Positions 57,777 to 64,000 of a stretch of 64,000 nt of DNA are shown in pieces. Every line of letters begins with the position of its first letter. The first letter of the stretch is position 1. This DNA is from Odontocerum albicorne. Taxonomy: Eukaryota > Arthropoda > Insecta > Trichoptera > Odontoceridae. The DNA is taken from positions 19,027,118-19,091,117 of the forward strand of contig OX463862.1 of NCBI GenBank assembly GCA_949825065.1. Direction: 5' to 3'. The notes beneath the pieces were generated by a model. That model made no database searches and had not been told where the DNA came from. It saw only the letters and a program-made list of their open reading frames with translations. A program made the translations under genes and the position numbers.

Positions 57777-58655
57777 CACTAATCCCTCCTTATCCGCGTA
57801 GGATACGTTCCAAGACACCCAGTGGAGGCCTGAAACCGTGGACAATACCAAACTCTATGTATGTACACAAGTATACTGTGCGCTTTCCTATAGATACTTT
57901 TAAGGTTGTTTATACACCTTTGCAAATTATCGCCACAAAATAAAAACACCTTTAATATTCAACAACCGTCTCTGAATCGTGAGTCCGCCAACTCGCTTGT
58001 AAACCAACTGTCGCATTTATAGTTCACCTTCTTCTTCCATCCCTCAACTGTCATTCTCCATTCAAATTATCGAAAAATTCACGGCTATAATAAAGTTAAA
58101 TTTATAAATTAGTCAAAGAAATAGATTAATAACAAAAACTGATCAAAATAAAATAAATACAACAATTTACTTTATGAAAAGTGTTTTCTCTATCTCAAAA
58201 TATCTTATGTAAATGTTTTCTCTATCTCAAAATATCTTATTGAATATATTTTATAATAAATGACTAATACAAGAAGATATTTATTTAGCATAAAGAACCC
58301 CTGGAAACAGCTAAAATACTTATCTACAAAGACGCATTACGATAACTAAACGTAAAGTGAAACAATTATAACACAAGTGTTGTGTGAATATGGTATCTCT
58401 ATCTCTCTCTCTTTTCCTAAATATCTTGTACTTCATGTGACCTTTCTACTTCTTGTAATTATAATAATAACATAACTTTCTTGTGTACTCTAGGATGCAC
58501 TGATAGTACTTATGTGATAAATGAAGTGGGGGGTGAATGGGGAAGACATTATGGGGTTGCATTAAGCTATTACTGGACTGACTATACGTTGATTTTTTTC
58601 CATTCAATATTTTCAGATCTCGGATAGCTAAACCGCGGATAAGGTGGGACTACTG
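57777..58655. mobile_element. pogo/Tigger-like non-autonomous element
   Basis: 879 bp. Left end CACTAATCCCTCCTTATCCG, followed by GGATACGTTCCAAGACACCC, AGTGGAGGCCTGAAACCG. Complement of the right end CAGTAGTCCCACCTTATCCG, CGGTTTAGC. A TA follows at 58656. Right and left ends pair over about 20 bp. No transposase. These ends and the inner phrase TTAAATTTATAAATTAG resemble short Tigger/MER-type elements I know from other animal genomes. An internal TTTTCTCTATCTCAAAATAT is duplicated at 58185 and 58220. Confidence 0.8.
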
Positions 58656-58695
58656 TATTTTATTTGATTCGTGCAAATAAAACTCGACTGGTTTC

Positions 58696-58870
58696 CTCGA
58701 ACGTCAAACAGAAAAATCAACGTTTAATCAATTGTTGGAGAGATAATATCATTAAATATTAACTCGTTAAAAAAAGGGTCTTGAAGAATGCATATGAATA
58801 TAATTTGCAAAAAATATTATTTGAATAAGCTTTTATGAAAAATGTCGATTTTTCCTGTTTGACGTTCGAG
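58696..58870. mobile_element. Hairpin element with CTCG...CGAG ends
   Basis: Left arm CTCGAACGTCAAACAGAAAA, right arm ending TGTTTGACGTTCGAG; about 28 bp pair with a loop of about 120 bp. No TA at either flank. Confidence 0.6.
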
Positions 58871-58879
58871 AGACTTTAT

Positions 58880-60055
58880 TATTTTTTATTATTCATTTAT
58901 AATATTAAATGTTATGCTAAATCAAGTCCTGTTAAGTATTGTTAGATATTTTATTAATTATTTTATTTTTTTAGTTTTTTATGACTTGTTCATTTAAATA
59001 TCTGCATAAACATATAACATTATTGTATGTGCAATAAAGATAAACGTTTATATGTATTTTCTTATGATTAAGAATTTGTGATCATTTCTTTATATGATGT
59101 ACATCTAAAATTGAAAGATATAGATTTAAAAAAAAACATGATAAATTGAAAATAAAGTTTTCAAATTTCATCACGATTTCTTAATGCAACAAACATTAGT
59201 GAAATTAATAAAGAAAACTATCTGTTTTTATAAAAAAAAATTAAAATAGGGCATTGTAAAAAGTTTACTTAGGAGAAAATAGATAAAAAAATATTTCTCA
59301 CTTTGTAATTAGCAGAACAAACAAAAAATATTAGTGAAATGAATTTTTAATAAAAAAATATACATATATAACAAAAGCTTTGGAATATCTCAAAAATTTG
59401 AAGTATCGACATTATTATTCACGGATAGTATATTTAATATTCTATTTTATGAAAATATGATATTATAAAATTATATATTAAATTTTATGCACCATTTCTA
59501 TGTATTAATCATATTATTATATTTGCACAGAATTATATTAAATGGTGTTTGTAATTACAATAAAAATGCGAAATCGATCGAATTCATTACATTAAGGCCG
59601 GTTCACGCCTGATTTAGTGCTGATTAGAAGCTTTTTAAAGTCAGATTCAAGTCGAAGTACTTAACTGTTAAAAATACTCAAATATTTATAGCAGTTAAAA
59701 CAGTCGTTTATATTTAATCAATAGCTTAGCAATAATCAACATTGATTTTATGTCTAATATTAACAGATTATATATTTAATTTTGTAACTGTCCTAATACT
59801 ATATATTTAATTTTGTAATTGTCCTAATACTATCTATATTTAATTTTTCTTCGTCTTAAATTTAATACATTCATAATCAATTGATTGGAACATTTTTACT
59901 ATTACATTAATTTCTCTGGTGCCATTTAGTGACCAAAGATTATAACAATTTACCTTATAATATAACATCTCTTAAAATACGAAATCAGGAACCATTTTGA
60001 AAGCTTTTCCATTAGTATGTGTATTGTATTACACTTCCATTGCATCCAGTACAAC
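58880..60055. other. Very AT-rich DNA, nothing recognised
   Basis: AAGGCCGGTTCACGCCTGAT at about 59594 looks like a Harbinger-type end, but no partner was found. Confidence 0.4.
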
Positions 60056-61105
<1,050 letters not shown>

Positions 61106-61305
61106 NNNNNNNNNNNNNNNNNNNNNNNNNNNNNNNNNNNNNNNNNNNNNNNNNNNNNNNNNNNNNNNNNNNNNNNNNNNNNNNNNNNNNNNNNNNNNNN
61201 NNNNNNNNNNNNNNNNNNNNNNNNNNNNNNNNNNNNNNNNNNNNNNNNNNNNNNNNNNNNNNNNNNNNNNNNNNNNNNNNNNNNNNNNNNNNNNNNNNNN
61301 NNNNN
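61106..61305. other. Assembly gap, 200 N
   Basis: Begins exactly inside the second repeat unit of the ORF above, consistent with a tandem array the assembler could not resolve. The right flank is unrelated AT-rich DNA. Confidence 1.
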
Positions 61306-62552
61306 AAAAATAAATAAGTTGATTAATACTAAATTTAAAATCATTCACACTGTGTATATTTTTATTAGGGCACCTTATATAAGATAAATACTGGTATTAT
61401 ATTTTGATATGAACTCAAGCAGTTGCTTGAATTCATTTCTGTTTGACCTATTAATGGAGGAGATATTTCTCGAAGTTGCTTAGTTGTTAATCTAGGTTAA
61501 AAACTAAGCATTCGAGATTATCATAACTTATTCTGCTGATGCCAGCACAATAATAGCTTTATACGAATACTGATGCCACAAGAACTAAAGATTTTTTCCA
61601 AACAAAATATTATGATGTTTCTTAGAATCAAGAAAAATACAAAATCGATAGAAATCTCAGAGGTTGATAATCTAAAATATTGAAATCATATAAATTATAA
61701 GATAAGGCCGTTGTAAAAGACAATAACATAATTCTGCAAGAAGGCGAAACAGAAGGAATCCCATTACAAAAGAAGCAGATCGTTGTAATTATGAAGATTA
61801 TAATCAGATCGTAGATATATAGTAAAGTATATGAAAAATAGAAAAAAGGTTACCAATTCAACAATAATTATCGATTTGTATTTTTGTGTTTAATAATAAG
61901 TGTCACATAAATCGTCAAATTTTACTCTACCTCCTATTAATGGACTATTCCTCTTACCTGGTATATTTTAACAAATCATAGTAAATAAATTATAAAATAC
62001 CCCTCTGTAATAATTAGGAGTATCCTGATGAGATGAAATGACCTGGAGCATCTCATCTTAAGTTTTTTTTAAATATTTCTCATTGGAATATATTCGGATT
62101 AAAAATTATATCTGAAAATTATGTGCTAAAACAATTGATTTGCTGATCCTTAAACCAACAATAAATAAAAATATCTCCTATACATTTATTTCACATGCTT
62201 AATTTTTTTTACGTATGTATGATATATTTAATTTTCAACTAACATTATGCAATTTTATTTTCAATCATTCATGTTATATTGTGCAAGTTAACACTCATCT
62301 ATGAAGAGTATGTGGATTAGAATACACTTAAAAATAATATAAATCAACTTTATCGTTTTGATAGGGGTTCTTACATTATTTTTATTGTCGATGATACCGA
62401 AATTGTCTATGATATTCAGACAACATTCGCAAACTTCATTACAGATCTTGAATCATTTTTTGACACCGGTTTCTTCGCCGGTAAAAAATAGATTATATTC
62501 CTTTGACCATCCTAACCGCTATTTTAGTTATTTATCCTATTAAACCTTGAAA
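61306..62552. other. Upstream region of the KHDRBS-like gene
   Basis: AT-rich, with no repeat family recognised. The promoter and 5' UTR should lie here; I could not mark a TATA box or initiator with confidence. 62358-62543 has a chance frame (TTG start). The sequence ACCGGTTTCTTCGCCGGT at about 62464 is a short inverted repeat. Confidence 0.4.
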
Positions 62553-62763
62553 ATGGCGGATAAATACGACAAAAACGGCTACGGAGGCAGTGATTTCAAG
62601 AGAAACGCGCCCCAAGAGCATGCTCTGAAGGCGGAACAAGATGGCGACGAAAGTAACCCCTTGCTATCTGAAAAAGCCGGTGAATATATGAAGGAACTAC
62701 TGGGAGAAAAAGTCCAAATAGACCAGCAGAAATTCCCGATATCTACGAAACTTTTGGACCAGG
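62553..62763 (+). CDS. First coding exon of a STAR/KHDRBS (Sam68-like) RNA-binding protein
   Basis: ATG at 62553 has a good context (GAAAATGG). The frame gives 70 residues: MADKYDKNGYGGSDFKRNAP, QEHALKAEQDGDESNPLLSE, KAGEYMKELLGEKVQIDQQK, FPISTKLLDQ, then one base of the next codon and the donor G|GTAAAA at 62764. Residues 39-70 match the Qua1 dimerisation segment of the STAR family (KHDRBS1-3, Drosophila qkr58E proteins): EY--ELL-EK---D---FP---RLLD-E. The KH domain, Qua2 and tails must be on later exons outside the window. Family members bind RNA in the nucleus and influence splicing. The start upstream of this ATG in the same frame is TTG only. The first 38 residues are charged and unique. 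The antisense frame is a shadow. Confidence 0.8.
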
Positions 62764-63200
62764 GTAAAAAAAATAACAATTACTTGTTTGTTAATTTAAG
62801 AATGGATATGTATGAAATTATGTTTTTGTGACGCATTTATCTCGACAATCAAAATCCCGTTATTTATTTTTGTTATTATTTTTGACATGTTGCATTGGAT
62901 TTATTAGGATATTTAAAAAGCCTATTAATACATTGCAGCAATTGTGCGATTAAGACATTGCACAATTTTCTATAAATTGATAAATATGACCTTTTAGTGA
63001 GTAACTCATTGTATTTTTTTGACAATATTGATTGTCTATTAACCATTTGCAAATATTGTCAAGAAGGTCTTTAGGTATTGTCACATTTAAAATATTAAAA
63101 TTTCTAGCGATTTTCGTATGCCTTATCACCTTAAAAGTGTATAATTCAAGAGTATATGATTGGATTTTTTTTACAATTCATATCAATTTTTTTTAATGTA
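62764..63200 (+). other. Start of intron 1 of the KHDRBS-like gene
   Basis: Begins GTAAAAAAAATAAC. AT-rich. No downstream acceptor or second exon is visible before the window ends. Ends at TA before the mariner. Confidence 0.65.
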
Positions 63201-64000
63201 TTGGGTGTTAACATAAGTTGTGTCCGTTTTTTTCCCAATTTAAAAATGAGCACCAAAAGTAAAACAAAATGGTTAAGGTTATACGTCATTCGAAAGAAAA
63301 TTTTCTGCTCTACAGGATATTGTGTTTGCTTTTACGTTACATATATTATTTTATTTGATTACAAGCCTTCAAAATGGAATGTCAAGTAGACGAAAGTGAG
63401 CATTTTCGACACCTCCAGTGGACTTCGATGAGGACCGCTTAAACCATATTATTCATGAAGATTCCCCCTTCAAACCACCGTAGAATTGGCTGAGCAAATT
63501 AATTATAGTCACATGACTGTATACCGTCATCTTAAATCAATGGGAAAAGTCCTGAAGTTCGCACTTGGGTTCCACATGTCTTGAGTGAAAACAACAAAAA
63601 TCAACGTTCGACAATTTCTGCTGGTTTGCTCGCGTGTCATCGAGCTACGCATGGCCACAAGCAAAGGTTCCTTTACCGTATCATTACTGGTGATGAAAAA
63701 TGTTTGATGGGGATCTTCATGAATAATATGGTTTAAGCGGTCCTTATCGAAGTCCACTGGTCGTCCGGAACACTCCATGTCTTTCAGGTCGAAATTACTG
63801 TCTTTGGAATGCAAAAACCATCGACGAGCTGTCCTTTCATTCATAGCATCTTCACCGTACACTTTGCAAATATCGCGAGCAGCTTTGGAAGCTTTATCCC
63901 CTCGATTGAACGCGAACAGAAGGTGTCGAAAATGCTCACTTTCGTCTACTTAGCATTCCATTTTGAAAGCTTGTAATCAAATAAAATAATATATGTAATG
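63201..64000. mobile_element. Two mariner fragments joined tail to tail (palindrome)
   Basis: Left copy (+): end-like TTGGGTGTTAACATAAGTTG after TA; MECQVDESEHFRH at about 63377, then a deletion to PVDFDEDRLNHIIHED; then LAEQINYSHMTVYRHLKSMG and RATHGHKQRFLYRIITGDEK to about 63700. Right copy (-): MEC-VDESEHFRHLLFAFNR, GDKASKAARDICKVYGEDAM, NERTARRWFLHSKDSNFDLK, DMECSGRPVDFDKDRLNHII, HEDPHQ, meeting the left copy at about 63700-63706. Left 63335-63463 and the right copy (63715-64000) are mutually inverted and nearly identical where shared. Both are dead. The right copy runs off the window. Confidence 0.85.

Noticed and set aside
58696..58870. Hairpin element as the source of the CGAG scars
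   Set aside because: Its ends read CTCG...CGAG but the flanks are not TA, so I do not assign it as source.

Overview
The window is eukaryotic and most likely arthropod, probably insect. It is AT-rich with long introns or intergenic sequence, a splice donor, dense transposon debris of insect type (mariner, hAT, Harbinger-like, pogo-like, several non-LTR LINEs, tRNA-derived SINEs), two long (TA)n arrays and one 200-N assembly gap (61106-61305). Nothing prokaryotic is present. The order cannot be fixed from the sequence.

Only one host gene is supported: the first coding exon (62553-62763, + strand) of a STAR/KHDRBS (Sam68-like) RNA-binding protein. It ends at a clear GT donor, and an intron follows that contains a rearranged mariner. 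The other 62 kb is transposon sequence and low-complexity AT-rich DNA. Most longer open frames are decayed transposon fragments or (TA)n artefacts.

Family names used below are mine. LINE-E: the commonest family; its C-terminus reads like MYGSETW, then WFGH-ER-NE, then GRPRK--LDQ; about 20 copies on both strands. LINE-H: carries an RNase H domain (13.2 kb). LINE-J: CR1/jockey-like (24.5-25.2 kb). LINE-R: RTE-like C-termini (16.4, 20.0, 20.3, 41.0 kb). SINE-A: tRNA head plus a tail shared with LINE-J. SINE-B, SINE-C and SINE-D: three other short families, B and C with tRNA-like boxes. MITE-P: palindromic element with CAGTACCCGG ends. Foldback P: palindromes with hammerhead-like, Penelope-like cores.

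Layout: 0-5 kb, LINE-E fragments, a DD-E transposase-derived MITE, a 21-bp minisatellite and a long hairpin; 5-10 kb, SINE-C/B/D nest, a foldback P and a 36-bp minisatellite; 10-14 kb, SINE-A copies, an internally deleted mariner, and LINE-H split by SINE-A plus (TA)n; 16-25 kb, LINE-R, a large foldback P, a putative composite hAT, MITE-P and LINE-J; 25-35 kb, LINE-E, a satellite of tRNA-like SINE heads, SINE-A/B/C, a second DD-E MITE and MITE-P; 35-49 kb, Harbinger-like element, LINE scraps, a hAT with target duplication and a deleted mariner; 49-60 kb, a 183-bp satellite, LINE-E, a duplicated 0.33-kb segment, a MITE, a pogo/Tigger-like element and AT-rich DNA; 60-64 kb, (TA)n, an in-frame 31-residue repeat ORF cut by the gap, the KHDRBS-like exon and a palindromic mariner.

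The observation I rate highest is the 8-mer TACGAGTA, seen 16 times. At five places a related repeat copy has plain TA instead, as expected if each is a TA-CGAG-TA excision scar of a TA-targeting transposon. Other strong points are the LINE-J/SINE-A shared tail with a conserved hairpin, and a 73-bp satellite made of tRNA-like SINE heads.
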